NCBI GenBank assembly: GCA_904066235.2
Contig: CAJFCV020000006.1
Coordinates: forward strand, 6,634,001-6,698,000
Reading direction: 5' to 3'
DNA length: 64,000 bases
Source of the DNA: Bursaphelenchus xylophilus
Taxonomy: Eukaryota > Nematoda > Chromadorea > Rhabditida > Aphelenchoididae
Shown in pieces: positions 1-12,081 of the stretch. Each line of letters opens with the position of its first letter. Position 1 is the first letter of the stretch. The position numbers were made by a program, and so were the translations under genes. The notes under the pieces are model-generated. The model was not told the DNA's origin and made no database searches. It was given only the letters and a program-made list of their open reading frames with translations.

Positions 1-915
1 GTGGATTGTACGGCACAGGAGGAGGTCCCACGTACACATTTGAACCTAAAACGCTACAATTTATCACGAATGGAGAAAGGTCATACCTCCATTGTTGATA
101 CCCGGCATTTTGTGGAACGGCTGTTGAGTTACTGGGGTCTCTCTGTGCAACATCGTGTAAGCCACTTTAGGATCCACTACTCTCATCACAACTTGAGCCT
201 AAACCTGACCATATCAAAAAGCTTCTCAACAAACTGACCTGAAGTAAAGCATATGCCAGCTGTGGATTCTCTGATAAAAATTGTCGAAGCTGAGATGGAT
301 TTGAGGTTACTGTGTGCTTCATCTGTTTCATCAATTCAAACATTTGTTCGGGAGGAAGAGAAGCTACTGTCTTTGCAATGGCTTCAGGCGCTTTGCCATG
401 CTCAGTCTCCTTTCCGTAGATGTTTTCCTCCACGCGAGTGAATTGCTCCTTGGCGGCTTGAACGGCAGCCTGCATTTGTTGAGTCTAAAATAAAATCGTT
501 ATTAGAAATATCAACAAAAAGAACATTCCCTTCAACGCGTAAGCTTACTTCTTCGACGTTTCTATCACTCGCGGATGCTGAATCTACTCTTAGAGCTCTC
601 CCATGTAGTTCATAACCCTGGAAGTGCCTGATTGCGGCATCCGCCATCGGAGGTTCTGTGAATTCACAGAATCCAAAACCTTTTGGCCTTCCGGTATCTC
701 TGTCGTGGACTAATCGAAAGTGCACAATATTTCCGACACGCGAGAAGAGTTGCTTGATTTCTTCTTCAGTTACGTCGTAGGAGATGTTTCCAACTAAAAT
801 AAAACAAATAATGACGAAAAAACTTACCAAACACTGATCGGGCATTATGTTCGAGCTTAGAGTTGAGTTTCTGCTGAAACTGTGACATCTTTCCGTACTC
901 TTGATATTCATCCAT
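1..915 (-). CDS. CSTF2: Cleavage stimulation factor subunit 2 (CstF-64), 3' end cut by window edge
   Basis: RNA-binding subunit of CstF, which recognises the GU-rich element downstream of poly(A) sites in the nucleus. Exons read on the minus strand: 915-828, 793-549, 484-239, 198-87, 45-1 and onward out of the window; all junctions keep frame. The start at 915 gives MDEYQEYGKMSQFQQ, then an RRM with RNP2-like VFVGNISYD and RNP1-like GFGFCEF. The hinge follows (KAPEAIAKTVASLPPEQMFE, then across an intron AQVVMRVVDPKVAYTMLHR), the segment that in this family binds CstF-77 or symplekin. The last visible exon begins a Pro-rich region (VGPPPVPYNP) typical of the family C-terminus. The far C-terminal domain lies outside the window. 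In C. elegans the orthologue is cpf-2. Identification is firm; only exact splice points of exons 4-5 are less certain. Confidence 0.93.
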
Positions 916-1214
916 GATGCACAACTTATACCAAAAAAAGAACCATCAAATTTAGGGCGCAGCTTGCCAGATTTAAAATTCGCGCGTAGTTTTCTACGTG
1001 CTAATTATGGTTGGCTCCACCACGAAAAGCAAGTTTTTGGCTTAGTGCTTCACAGTATTTTCTTGGCTTCCGAAGCTCACAATTTTTTCCGGTTCCACAC
1101 ACGAAAACACTTTTTGCCGAAAATGTGGCTTTGTGCATTTTTTTATAATTTTTCCATAACAGCATAAATAACGTCATATTTGACAAATTTCATATTCGGC
1201 GGTACCTTTTCTTA
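916..1214. other. Upstream spacer of CSTF2, no gene seen
   Basis: AT-rich stretch with short open frames on both strands but no codon pattern, domain or splice context that supports a gene. It leads directly into the inverted-repeat element starting at 1215. Confidence 0.5.
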
Positions 1215-1663
1215 CAAGGGAAGTACTTGAAGTGTGACGCTCAGATTTTGATGAAACTTGGCACAAATTTAGAATAATTTTTTCTAAGATATATGCGGGA
1301 ATCCTAGCTCGCGCTTTGCAGAAACAACCAAGATTTTTAGATCGAAAGTCGGCGAAAATTTGGGACTTTTTGCCGAATTTCGGCACGAAAAGTTTCATGC
1401 CTATTTCAACCGTAAAGAATAATGTTTCTACAAAAAATCAAATTTTTCCGCACGAAACTGCCAAAGTTATGGCCAAAAAGCGGTTTTCTCTCTGACCGCT
1501 CTCCACGTTGAGCGTGCTCTCTCGGCGGCAAAAATCGTTCAATATCTCGGCGGCGCCCGCAAAGCGCGAGCTAAAACTTTCAGGAATTGATATTTAGTCC
1601 ATACCCGATGTGTGTGCAAAATTTAAAGAAAATCTGAGCGTCACACTTGAAGTACTTCCCCTG
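1215..1663. mobile_element. Family A inverted-repeat element, copy A1 (PIF/Harbinger-like MITE)
   Basis: About 450 bases bounded by near-perfect inverted ends of roughly 36 bases, starting CAAGGGAAGTACTTGAAGTG at the left and matched in reverse complement by CAGGGGAAGTACTTCAAGTG at the right. It is flanked by TTA at 1212-1214 and TTA at 1664-1666, a 3-base target duplication as made by PIF/Harbinger (Tourist-type) elements. The interior has no ORF of note and contains CTCTCGGCGGC and GCAAAGCGCGAG motifs that recur in copies A2 and A3. Confidence 0.85.
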
Positions 1664-2291
1664 TTAGTATAATTTTTTGCCGGCTCCACCAAAGTATTTT
1701 TACAAGGGATCGGAAATACTGCCATCAGGGTTCTTAGCGAATCACTTGCGGCCGAAGCGCCAGTTTCTTACGTCACAGTAAAAGTTATCGTCCAGTGATT
1801 ATAATTGGTCAGGACGCTGGCACGGCACCCGCGTGATTATACATGAATGGATATTATTTTTATTCCATTTTAAGCTTTTTTGCTCAGAATTTCAAGATAG
1901 TTCAGCAACAACATTTGGATCTTTTCAATGCTATTGAGCACTTCACAGTGAATGATAATAAAGTGTACATACGAGCAGAAATTATCCAACCAGGTAACAA
2001 AAACAGATAAATAATATATAAGACTTCATTTTTTCGCTAAAAGTGAAAACGTTCTGTAGGTTTTTAGTCGATACCGAAGAACTTTTATTGTAAGTCACCT
2101 GGATAAAACAAGAGGTTCAAATGAAAATTAGGTTGAGCGAATAACGAAAAGAAAGTGTAATTCCAACAACAAAGAAACACTCATCTTTATAGTTACAACT
2201 TTAGATTAAATCTACATTATTCAACAATAAATCAAAAAGTTTGACGATAGTAGACAATGTTGCGGTGTCTTGGTGCTTGCTACAAAATTTA
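1664..2291. other. Spacer between element A1 and the TBL1-type gene
   Basis: AT-rich sequence without a supported gene or RNA. It is the intergenic space between the CSTF2 promoter side and the 3' end of the TBL1-type gene, and probably includes that gene's 3' UTR. Confidence 0.4.
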
Positions 2292-4747
2292 TTAAGTCCG
2301 CACGACGCTTCGAAGAAAACGGAGATCGAACAGCAGCATCTGGAAATAAATGAATAAGTCATTTGTTCGAATGTGGCATCAAATAAAAATTAAGACTTAC
2401 AGTACCGGAGGCCGCTGACGCTGCCAACTTTTCGCCGGTGCGATTCCAATCGACCTCAAAGAAACCTCCACTCATCTCGCATCCAGTATAAGTCATAACA
2501 ACCCGCCCAGTCTAAACATTAGTGTTACGTGTACCGATACTTCTCCTACCGAGAGATCCCAAATATTAATCGTCCTGTCAAAGGATCCAGAAGCCAACAA
2601 TCGGCCCTCAGGGTGAAAGGCGACAGTGTACACACTCTCCGTATGCTTTTGTAACTGCCGTGCACACACTTTATTCTGCAAGTCCCAGATCTTGACAGAA
2701 CAATCGAATGAGGCCGAAGCCAGAATATTTCCAATAGGGGACCATCTGATAGTATAGATTTCTTTGTCGTGAGCAGTCACATCAAATATTGGACTATCCT
2801 CATCCATATTCCATATCTGAATATAAATATTAGTCTTCTTCAAGTTGGTTACCTTCAAAGTTCTATCGTCGGAACAAGAGGCCAGTAATCTAGAGATACG
2901 GTCGTATTTGACTGCGTTTACTTCATTACCATGACCCTAAAAGTAGACCTTATTTAGAAAGAAAAACATACCTTGAACGTTTTTAATGGAATATCGCTCT
3001 GACAATGACAAATGTGAATCAAAGAATCAACGGAGCAAGAAGCGAAGGTCTCGTCATTTATCCAATCCACATCCAAAGCAGACTGAGTGTGGAATTTGAA
3101 GGGGCGGGCCACATTTTTCTGTGGATCCCATACAACGGTACACTAAAAATCAATATTCAATATACAAGAGAGATATTACGTTATCAACTCCAGCACTCAG
3201 AACTTTGGTTCCACCGTAGTTCCATTTAAGAGCAAATATGGGCCCAGCATGAGCATTGGTACTCATTACCAGTTCTCCCTTACGATTCCAGATTCTCGCA
3301 ACTCCATCATAACATCCTGTGGCCAGATATTCTCCATTAGACTAAACAAATAAATAATAAATTACACGAGGACTTACACTCCAATTAAGAGAAGTGACAT
3401 CCTTGTTCTTATTCCCCTGCTCCCGTTGCATTTCATGCATCAAAACAATCGATTGCACAGAGTTCTGAATGTCTTGGCCGGGGAACCAAAGACGGGCAGT
3501 GCTATCGCCAGATCTGAGGGCTTTCATAAGTTTTTTTAAAAACATACCCGGAGGCAAAACACTCATGTTTTGGATTCCAAGAGCAAATGAAAACGTCTGC
3601 ATTGTGTCCAGTAAGGGCTTGCATTTTGTTCCTATCTAATTCGAGATCCGGATCAATATTCACCTGGTCACTGTTGGGAAGCATCTTTCCATTCGCGTAT
3701 TGGACGATGTTACTGTTATTAACCCCAGTAGCGCTGTAAGCAAATCATGTTATGGAGCAAAAAATAAATTGATAATAGTTTTATGATTATAAGAAATGTA
3801 TTGTTCAAGGAAAAGAGTCGATGGAGTGAAATCGGCGAAATGCACTCTGAGATAACAAAATTTTACCTTTCCCTGTGCAATTTTTTGCTTTATAACGTTT
3901 TCTTGACTGTAATCCGCTCGAACATAAAATGTAAAGCATACGTTATTTTACGTATCACCATAAGAAAAAACCAACCTTGGCCGGGAATTGTGAGCAGCGG
4001 CTGCAGCAGCTTTCTTTCCACTATGTCCGGCAACACTAAAGTTTCCATTCTGAAGTCGGTTTGGAGAATAAGCCGGTCCAGGATGTTGAAAATTTGGATT
4101 CAAACCCTGACTCTGAAAGACCAATATAATTTCGCGTGTTCGTTTAAAAACTTACTTCATTGGAAGGTTGAAGTTGTTCTTCTGTGTGATCTCTTCTTTC
4201 CAAATCATCCTCTAAAACATGATGATCCCCTTCCGAAGATGCCCGACTGCTTGGAGCAGAATTGGTGGAATGCGGCCGTTCCGGTTCAGTTATCCGAATA
4301 TTTAATGGTTTCACTACAGCCTCTTCACCAACTTCTTCAATAATTTTTTCCTCCAATCTCTTTAGTCTTTCCGCGTCCGGTAATACTAATAAATCAGATA
4401 AAACGAATAATAACTTACCGGCCTCAAACAAACAAATCGATCCCAGAGCCCTTTCGTATCTCCACGCTTCGTATTTCTCATTAGAACTAGAAGCCAATGT
4501 AGAAAAAAATTCGGCTTCAGTAAAGTGGAGGCCTTTCTGGACAATTGAGATCAGCGCTCCTCGGGGTACAATGGCCCCATCAACATTTGAGTTGGAGAGA
4601 TTCGATTCACTAGCGAAAGTAAATGCACTATGTTGATAACCTAAAATCAATGAAACATGGCAATAGCAATAATAACGTACCATTTTCCATCATATATCGA
4701 TAAATCAGGTAATTAAGTTCATCGGATGTGAAAACAGCCCCATCCAT
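2292..4747 (-). CDS. TBL1XR1: TBL1/TBL1XR1 (ebi)-type LisH and WD40 corepressor subunit
   Basis: Nuclear WD40 adaptor of the NCoR/SMRT-HDAC3 corepressor, which exchanges corepressor for coactivator by recruiting ubiquitylation machinery. Twelve exons keep frame: 4747-4681, 4640-4419, 4385-4156, 4112-3976, 3733-3548, 3513-3378, 3341-3180, 3142-2972, 2936-2853, 2816-2550, 2511-2401, 2339-2292 (about 606 aa). The N-terminal LisH motif ([20 protein letters not shown]) and the following [20 protein letters not shown] and [16 protein letters not shown] are hallmarks of TBL1 rather than other WD40 proteins. A low-complexity linker (residues about 125-215) precedes the WD40 propeller; repeats such as [14 protein letters not shown] and [14 protein letters not shown] are clear. 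It ends [13 protein letters not shown], like the DLRK end of human TBL1. The linker is longer than in vertebrates. Confidence 0.92.
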
Positions 4748-5089
4748 TGTCTTAAGACCAATATAGTAATATATGTTCTGAAAGCTCGGCAAGCATCAAA
4801 AACCATACATCAAGAAAAGCGTTTCCCCTCAATATTGCAACGGGCTGACACGTTTATCAGCCGCAAAAATTTAGCCCGCTCGAAAAAGGTCCGTGGAAAT
4901 TTTACGTCGATGAAATCGCGGAAAAAAGGGACGCGAAAAAAGTCGCGTTCCTTCGCTTTGTCCGTCTACGACTTGTGCAAACGGAGAAAAAACGTCCAAA
5001 GGAAAATTGAATACATCTTATACGATGAAAATTTTTCTTACCTTTAGATTACTGAATGTAATATTATCTTACTAGTCCTTCCGGAGAGT
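4748..5089. other. Upstream region of the TBL1-type gene
   Basis: Presumed promoter and 5' UTR. A 70-codon plus-strand open frame (4835-5047) is rich in Lys/Arg but has no domain, no splice partner and no supporting context, so it is not called as a gene. Confidence 0.4.
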
Positions 5090-6475
5090 CGCCGCACGGC
5101 ATTCTGTACTTTTGGGACACAACCGGTCTTCATGATTTTTTTCTATTTTTTCAAAGTAGACCTCCTTCTTTAATACATTGCTCGCTAGCCGTTGAAGCTA
5201 GAGACTTGCAAATTGGCATGGGTATAGAGTAAATGTTCCGCTTCCAGAATATATAATATTGTAATGAACCCCGCGCTGTAAGCTCCACAATAAGTTGCGA
5301 AAATATTTCATTCTTAAAACTTCTTGCACCTAAAATGTCATTATGCAAGATCGAAATGACAAATTTTAAAATGCTGATGTGTGCAGAATTTTTTTCTCTA
5401 TCAGATACTTAAATTTCGTGGAGTTGTATACGAAAATGGCTGTGCTACGTACGAAAAACTGAGTTTCATAGTGTGTTTTTTTGAAATTTTTGGAATATCT
5501 CTGCCCTCAGGGCACGGCTAAATGAAGTTCCGACTCACGTTTGTTGCCGATGATGACATATGTAGCCTTGCCAAATTACAATGTTGTATCTCCAAAATCA
5601 CGGGAGCTATTCGCTTTTCAACTTTTTTTATCAAAAATGGGCTTCAGCCCATCTTTGTGGGGGGATAGTGAAGGTAGCGACCTGAAACTTGGCACTATGG
5701 TAGTTTATTTTGTTCCCAATAGCACCCGTATGATCAATTTGCTCAGTTCCGCTTGTTGCCCTGAGGGCGATTTTTTTCGCACGGTGCACCGAAAATCGAC
5801 CGAAATTTCCGGCCGCCCTGGCGGCCGTAATTTTAAAGATACGAAGAAGATGTAAGCGGGTAATTTGTAGAGCTCTTCGAGGCCTACAATCCATAGGTGG
5901 ACATTCTTGACATCGTTGTTGTACATCAGTGAGAAAAAAAGTTGAAAAGCAAATAGCTCCCTTGATTTTGAAGATATAACATTATAATTTGGCAAGGCTG
6001 CATATGTCATCATCGGCAACAAACGTGAGTCGGAACTTCATTTATCTGTGCCCTGAGGGCAGAGATATTCCAAAAATTTCAAAAAACACACTATGAAACT
6101 CAGTTTTTCGTACGTAGCACAGCCATTTTCGCATACAACTCCACAAAATTTAAGTATCTGATAGAAAAAAAAATTCTGCACACATCAGCATTTTAAAATT
6201 TGTCATTTCGATCTTGCATAATGACCTTTTAGGTGCAAGAAGTTTTAAGAATGAAATATTTTCGCATCTTATTGTGGAGCTTACAGCGCGGGGTTCATTA
6301 CAATATTTATATATTCTGGAAGCGGAACATTTACTCTATACCCATGCCAATTTGCAAGTCTCTAGCTTCAACGGCTAGCGAGCAATGTATTAAAGAAGGA
6401 GGTCTACTTTGAAAAAATAGAAAAAAATCATGGAGACCGGTTGTGTCCCAAAAGTACAGAATGCCGTGCGCCGGA
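5090..6475. repeat. Family H long palindromic (foldback) element
   Basis: About 1.4 kb forming one large inverted repeat: arms at roughly 5093-5630 and 5930-6470 around a spacer near 5775. The outer ends share GCACGGCATTCTGTACTTTT in opposite orientation. The inner arms encode mirror-image open frames on opposite strands, both beginning MLPMMTY, a direct consequence of the palindrome rather than a protein gene. No transposase is present. The element lies in the intergenic space upstream of the TBL1-type gene. Confidence 0.8.
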
Positions 6476-6556
6476 ATGAAATCGGCGACGATTTCATTTG
6501 TGAGAAACAAGTTTTCTTTGCACTGCGCAATTTCTTTCTTGTTTTTTGCGTGTCGC

Positions 6557-7281
6557 TAGGCATGGCTCCGGGCCGGGCTTCGCAAAATTTTCCGGCCCGG
6601 GCCGGGCCGACTAATTTCTCGGCTCGACCCCGGGGCTTCGATTTTTAGGCCCGGCCCGGCCCGGGCCGGCCCGGTTTTTTTGAAATCTGAGTTTTGCCCG
6701 GAAAAAAGGAAAAAATAAGCTTTTTCGATAGAATTTTTCAGTTTTTCGAACACAATGCTGATAGCGAACTTAAAATTACCCTATTTACCACTCGCCCAAA
6801 TAAGAAAATTATTTTCAAGTCAATCTGAAAAAATTTTTTCGACCTCAAAAATTCGCTGACAACAAAAGAAACCGAAAAAAAAATTTTCAAGAATACGCAA
6901 TAGCATATTTTTTTCCGATCCGATGAAAGATGTATGATAAAAATATTTTTGCTAAAATTTGGGTGACTATACACAAAAGTTTATGATTTTTTGTAACCAT
7001 ATGGTAAAAAAAGTTATGGCGACTTAGTAATTTATATAAATAGTCAAGCGGCAATAGCAATATGTACAGGTCTTGCTTAATTTTTCTTTACATTTTGCGA
7101 AAATTTGCCATAATTTTCCTTTCATTTCCCGCTTTCTTTCTTTTCAACCTAGTATAGAAATTTTCCGGGCCGAACCGGGCCGGGCTTTCCAAATTTTCAA
7201 AGCCCGGGCCGGGCTTGGAGATTTAGGCCCGGGCCTGCGGCCCGGGCCGGGCCGGGCTGGCCCGGTTTGCAGCCATGCCTA
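6557..7281. mobile_element. Family C element, copy C1 (hAT-like, GGCCCGG-rich ends)
   Basis: About 725 bases with inverted ends TAGGCATGGCT / AGCCATGCCTA. Just inside both ends are dense runs of GGCCCGG/CCGGGCC that strikingly contrast with the AT-rich interior. The flanks CGTGTCGC (6549-6556) and GGTGTCGC (7282-7289) match at 7 of 8 positions, the 8-base duplication length expected of hAT elements. There is no coding capacity. Confidence 0.75.
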
Positions 7282-7289
7282 GGTGTCGC

Positions 7290-7952
7290 CCGCACCCTGA
7301 AGAGGCGGTTAGTGGCTCGACAATGGAGATTTGGCAAACGGGCCAGGTCCGTCTATGTTATAATGCCGGGGCTTTGAAAGTCATGATCAGCTCGAATTGC
7401 TGATCGTGAACATGGTTTAAGTTCAATCGAGCCTCAATTTGCCAAGGCCGGGCACGTAGCCAATGATGTGGACTTTTTCAATCTTGTTGATTTTTTTGAA
7501 TGTTCATGCATGCACTCACGGTAATACAGACAACACTCTTTTTGCTTTTAACTTGCTTTAAACAAGTTTAGAGAGAGCGTACGCAACTTTTTACTCCACG
7601 AGTAAAAAAAGCCAGAAATTTTTCAGTCCAAGAAAGCCAATTGAAAATCAGGAGGAAGGGAGTGAGTGAACCGAATGGAATCTCAGCTCAAGAAACATCT
7701 AAATTTCGAGTACCAAAGCGAAAACATCTTAGGTTTTAAAAATTCTCCACAAAAAAACCACCTTTTTTCGAGGTGCACTGTTCGCCCAGGTGCCTTTTTC
7801 GTCAGGTGCACTGTTCGGATTTTGCGAACATTTTCTCACAATTTTTATAATCGTATAAAATTGTCCTCCCGGCTCTCGGGCAAGCTGCGCCCTTTCGTAG
7901 CCCAAAGATTGTTTTTTCAAAGAGAAGAGTAATTTATCCGGAGACTATTTGA
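7290..7952. other. Spacer downstream of pyruvate carboxylase
   Basis: No gene supported. It contains a short direct repeat around 7770-7820 in which AGGTGCACTGTTCG occurs twice. The part nearest 7952 is probably the 3' UTR of the carboxylase gene. Confidence 0.35.
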
Positions 7953-10900
7953 TTACTCTAACTCAACGATGAGGTCATTCATTTCAACCTTCGCTCCAAC
8001 TGGCAAATAGATCTTCTTGACAACGCCTCCTTTCACCGCTTCTACATTCATCTCCATCTTCATTCCACAAAGGACGAACAAGGTCTGTTTTGGCTTGACC
8101 GTATCTCCTTCTTTGATTTTAATTTCTAAAATCTCGCCGACCATGGGAGATCCAATGCTCAGAGGATTTCCTGGGGTTGCCTTTGGATGAGATTTGACGT
8201 CCTTGGCCGCCTCTGCATCGATGACTTTGACAGTCCGGGATTGGCCATTCAATTCGAAGAAAACGTCTCGAATAGCTCCTTCCTTCAGCTTACTCTTCGC
8301 CAACAATTTCAGAATCACAACTTTTCCGGTGTCTAGTTCAACCTGGAATGAAGGCATTTTCGTCAAAATAACAAAACGTGAACTTACATCATTGTCTTCA
8401 GCCACATCCAATCCAACAAAGAAAGCGCGGGTATTGAGTCTGTCGACAGGTCCATATTCTGCTCGGAATTTTTCGAATGAATCAAATTCCCTTGGGAACA
8501 TGGCTGAAGACATTACATCTACATCCCGAAGAGGTCGGCCATGTTTTTCTTCAAGTTCCTTCTTCTTGGCATCAAAGTCCATAGGTGGAAGGCTTTCTCC
8601 AGGTCTTCCAGTAAGTCCTTCTCTTCCTCTAAGGACCCGGGATCTCAATGGTTCGGGGAATCCATAAGGGGGCTGACCGATTTGACCTTCGAAGAAGTCT
8701 ACCACCGACTTGGGGAAGGAAAGTTGTTCTGCCCGTTCTACCAGGGTCTCCTTATTCAAATTGTTCTGCACCATGAATTGGGCCAAGTCTCCCACAACTT
8801 TACTGGAGGGGGTTACTTTGATGATGTCTCCAAGGGCTTCGTTGGCTTGCGCATACATTCCGGTAACCTCCTGGAAACGATCACCAAGACCAAGAGAATG
8901 TGCCTGAAAGATAGGTTTTTATTCAACTACGCGAGGACCTACTTGGAAGTGGAGATTGGTATATTGGCCACCCGGAATTTGATGTCTAAAAACATCTGCA
9001 TTTCCACTCTTCATGGTGACAGTGCATTCGAACGGTGCGTAGAGTTGCCTAACGCTTTCCCAATAAGTGCTGTATGCAGTAACGTCGCTTAATTTGAGAC
9101 CTGAAGTGATTCATTACATACTTCTATCCCTTACCAGTATCGAATTTAGTTCCTTCTAAGGATACGACCACGGCTCCCATACTTGGTTGACTGGTCATTC
9201 CGCTCATTGAATCGACAGCACAATCGACAACATCAGCTCCAGCATAAGCACATTCCAGCATGGCAGCGACTCCCGTGCCGGCCGTGTCATGGGTATGAAC
9301 ATGGATGGGGATCTCCGGATGTTTGTCTCGAATGGCTCCAATCAGCACCTTTGCAGCGGCTGGTTTCAAGACTCCGGCCATATCTTTGATAGCCAGAACA
9401 TGAGCTCCCGCCCTTACCAGTTGATCCGCAAATTCAACGTAATATTTGAGGTCATACTTAGTGCGACTCTTGTCCGTGATATCCCCAGTGTAAGAAATGG
9501 CGGCTTCGATAACTCCCCCAGCTTTTCCCACAGCATCCATTCCAACATGCATATTAGGCAGGTAATTCAAAGAGTCGAAGACTCTGAATACGTCCATTCC
9601 ACTTTTCACAGCGAGATCGCAGAACTTGTAAACAACGTTGTCAGGGAAGGAAGAATATCCAACAGCATTCGCTCCACGGAGAAGCATTTGGAAGGGTACG
9701 TTTGGGATCAGCGCTCTAAGCCTTTCGAGCCTTTCCCAGGGGCATTCGTGCAGAAATTGCATGGCCACATCAAAGGTAGCTCCTGTAATATTTTATAAAT
9801 CTTTGGTCAGATTACTTGCCTCCCCAATTCTCAATTGAATACAAGTTATTGAACTTTTGGGCCAAGAATGGAGCGATCTTTACCATATCAAAGGTCCTCA
9901 CTCTGGTGGCCAGAAGACTTTGATGTGCATCTCTGAGGGTGGTGTCCGTCAACAAGAATCCACTCTTGCGCACCGCTTTCGCAAAGCCTTCAGGACCTTC
10001 TTCTTTCAGAATCTGTTTTAGACCTTTTGGTGGAGTTGACTCTGCAATTGGATTACTTGATAGAATCTGTATACTTAACCTACGTGGGTCGAATTGGGGA
10101 ACAAGAGGAGTGACTTTTTTTGGCTTCTGATCAGTTGCCAGAGGGGTTTGCGGCCCGTTTACCTTGACTTCTCCGAGATAACGGATTAATTTCTGAGCCC
10201 GATTTTTTGATGGAGCATATTTGAAAAGCTCCGGATGGGTATCAATGAAACTGGTGTCCACTGGGCCATTCTTGAAGTCCGGTTGCTCCAAGACATTCAC
10301 AAGGAAAGGGATGTTTGTCTTAAATACGTATGCTTGATAATTTTCACTCCCTTTACCTTTACACCCCTAATTCTGATTTCTCTCAAAGCGCGGAGCATCT
10401 TGACGGAAGCTGAAGCATGATCGGGTCCTTTGGAGATTACTTTCAATAGCAAAGAGTCATAATGTGGAGAGATAATGGATCCAGTGTATGCCGAAGCGGT
10501 GTCCAGACGAATTCCAATACCTTCTCCTGGAGTATAAAACTCGATGCGGCCAGAGTCGGGCTGGAAATTCTTAGCTGGATCCTCGGTGGTTAAACGGCAT
10601 TGAATGGAAGCTCCGTTCACATGGATTTTGTCTTGGCTCAGGCCAATATCTTTTAGCGATTTCCCCTCCGCAATCTTGATCTGAGATTGGACCAGATCGA
10701 CTCCAGTGATCTCCTCGGTTACGGTATGCTCGACTTGAAGGCGGGCGTTTACTTCCATAAAGTAATGTTTGCCGGCCCCGTCCAATAAGAACTCAACCGT
10801 ACCTATAAGAATCGTCGATAATTGTATCATAATCAATAAACTCACCGACGTTTGAGTATCCAACATGTTTCATCAACTTGAGCGCATCTTGTAACATGCG

Positions 10901-11822
10901 TTGACGAGCTCCCTCGTCCAAAAATGGAGCTGGGGCAACCTCGACAACCTTCTGGTTTCTTCTTTGGACTGAGCAATCTCTTTCAAACAAATGAAGAAGA
11001 CCTCCTTGCTGATCCCCAATCATCTGCACTTCAATATGACGGGGTTTCTCCACAAATTTCTCCACGAACAAACTTCCATCACCGAATGCGGCCTTGGCTT
11101 CTGAGAATGCCCGGTTGAAGGCATCTTCCACATCCTCAGGACGGTCGATTCTTCTCATTCCTCGGCCTCCACCTCCATAAGCTGCCTTAACCATGACTGG
11201 GCATCCATATGTATTGACAAACTCCTTCACTTCCTCGGCTGTACTCACTGGTTCATCTGTGCCTGGTACCACCGGAACTCCGGCTTCTTTTGCAGCTACA
11301 CGAGCAGCTACTTTGTCCCCCATTCTGGCCATTACTTTGTAATGGGGACCGATGAAAACAATCCCAGCTTCAGTGCAGGCCTTCGCAAAGTCGGATCTTT
11401 CAGAGAGAAAACCATATCCGGGATGAATGGCGTCGATGTCATGGTCTTTGGCCACTTTGATAATCTGTTCGATGTTCAAATAGGCGGCAACCGGGGCCAA
11501 TCCTTTTCCGACGAGATAAGATTCATTCGCTTTCTGACGATGCATCGAGGTTTTGTCCTGTAAAGATACGGTATAAATGTGCATTAAGAGTATGATGACT
11601 ATACCCCGGGCATCTCACCTGTTCGGAGTATATAGCCACAGACTTTTTGTCGAGCTCGGCCAAGGCTCTGAAGACTCGGATCGCGATTTCTCCACGGTTG
11701 GCGACCATGACTCTCTTAAAGTCGGTACTCGCATATCGAATACCTCCAACAACGCGATGGGAAGCCATAGCCATGGACATTGGGACCGTCTTGACGATCT
11801 TGTAATTCCGTCTACACAACAT
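7953..11822 (-). CDS. pyc-1: Pyruvate carboxylase, mitochondrial
   Basis: Biotin enzyme that carboxylates pyruvate to oxaloacetate with ATP and bicarbonate (anaplerosis, gluconeogenesis). Eight exons keep frame: 11822-11619, 11557-10846, 10802-10357, 10318-9820, 9782-9135, 9100-8943, 8903-8388, 8342-7953, about 1,190 aa, near the usual length. The Arg-rich start ([20 protein letters not shown]) suits a mitochondrial presequence, followed by the biotin carboxylase domain ([19 protein letters not shown] loop [25 protein letters not shown]). The carboxyltransferase domain shows [45 protein letters not shown] and the metal-site HVHTHDT. The C-terminal biotinyl domain has CGMKMEMN with the biotin-accepting Lys. 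The exon 4 donor is GC (GGAG|GCAAGT), needed to give ENWGGATFDV. CGMKM replaces the usual AMKM. Confidence 0.97.
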
Positions 11823-12081
11823 ACTCGCTCAGCACTTGATTTTTTCTGGTGTTCACCACCGAAAGAGGGACGATGAATGGAAAAAGAAAAGCGATTCCTG
11901 AACTTCGGAGTTCGGCGGACATTCAGAACGTAAACTTTCAAAAGGCACGTTTTTCGGAATATGTAAATTCTGAGAAGATCTCGATTTCCAAAATTAAGAA
12001 TAAATATTTTATAACTTTTAAAATCTGTTTATTTTTTGTGCAATTTTGTAAATAAATAGGCGCTTAAAACGGCCCCGTATT
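11823..12081. promoter_or_regulatory. Spacer between profilin and pyruvate carboxylase
   Basis: Only 259 bases separate the profilin stop codon from the carboxylase start on the same strand. It must hold the profilin 3' end and the carboxylase 5' end; co-transcription is possible, but I see no convincing TTTCAG leader acceptor immediately before the carboxylase start. Confidence 0.35.

Noticed and set aside
1..237. Plus-strand frame of 78 codons
   Set aside because: Shadow of CSTF2 exons 4 and 5, which read well on the minus strand with family motifs and splice sites.
4835..5047. Basic 70-codon plus-strand ORF upstream of the TBL1-type gene
   Set aside because: No domain, no splice context, adjacent to palindrome H; length within chance expectation.
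5541..6022. Two similar ORFs on opposite strands beginning MLPMMTY
   Set aside because: They are the two arms of palindrome H read in opposite directions; no protein family recognised.
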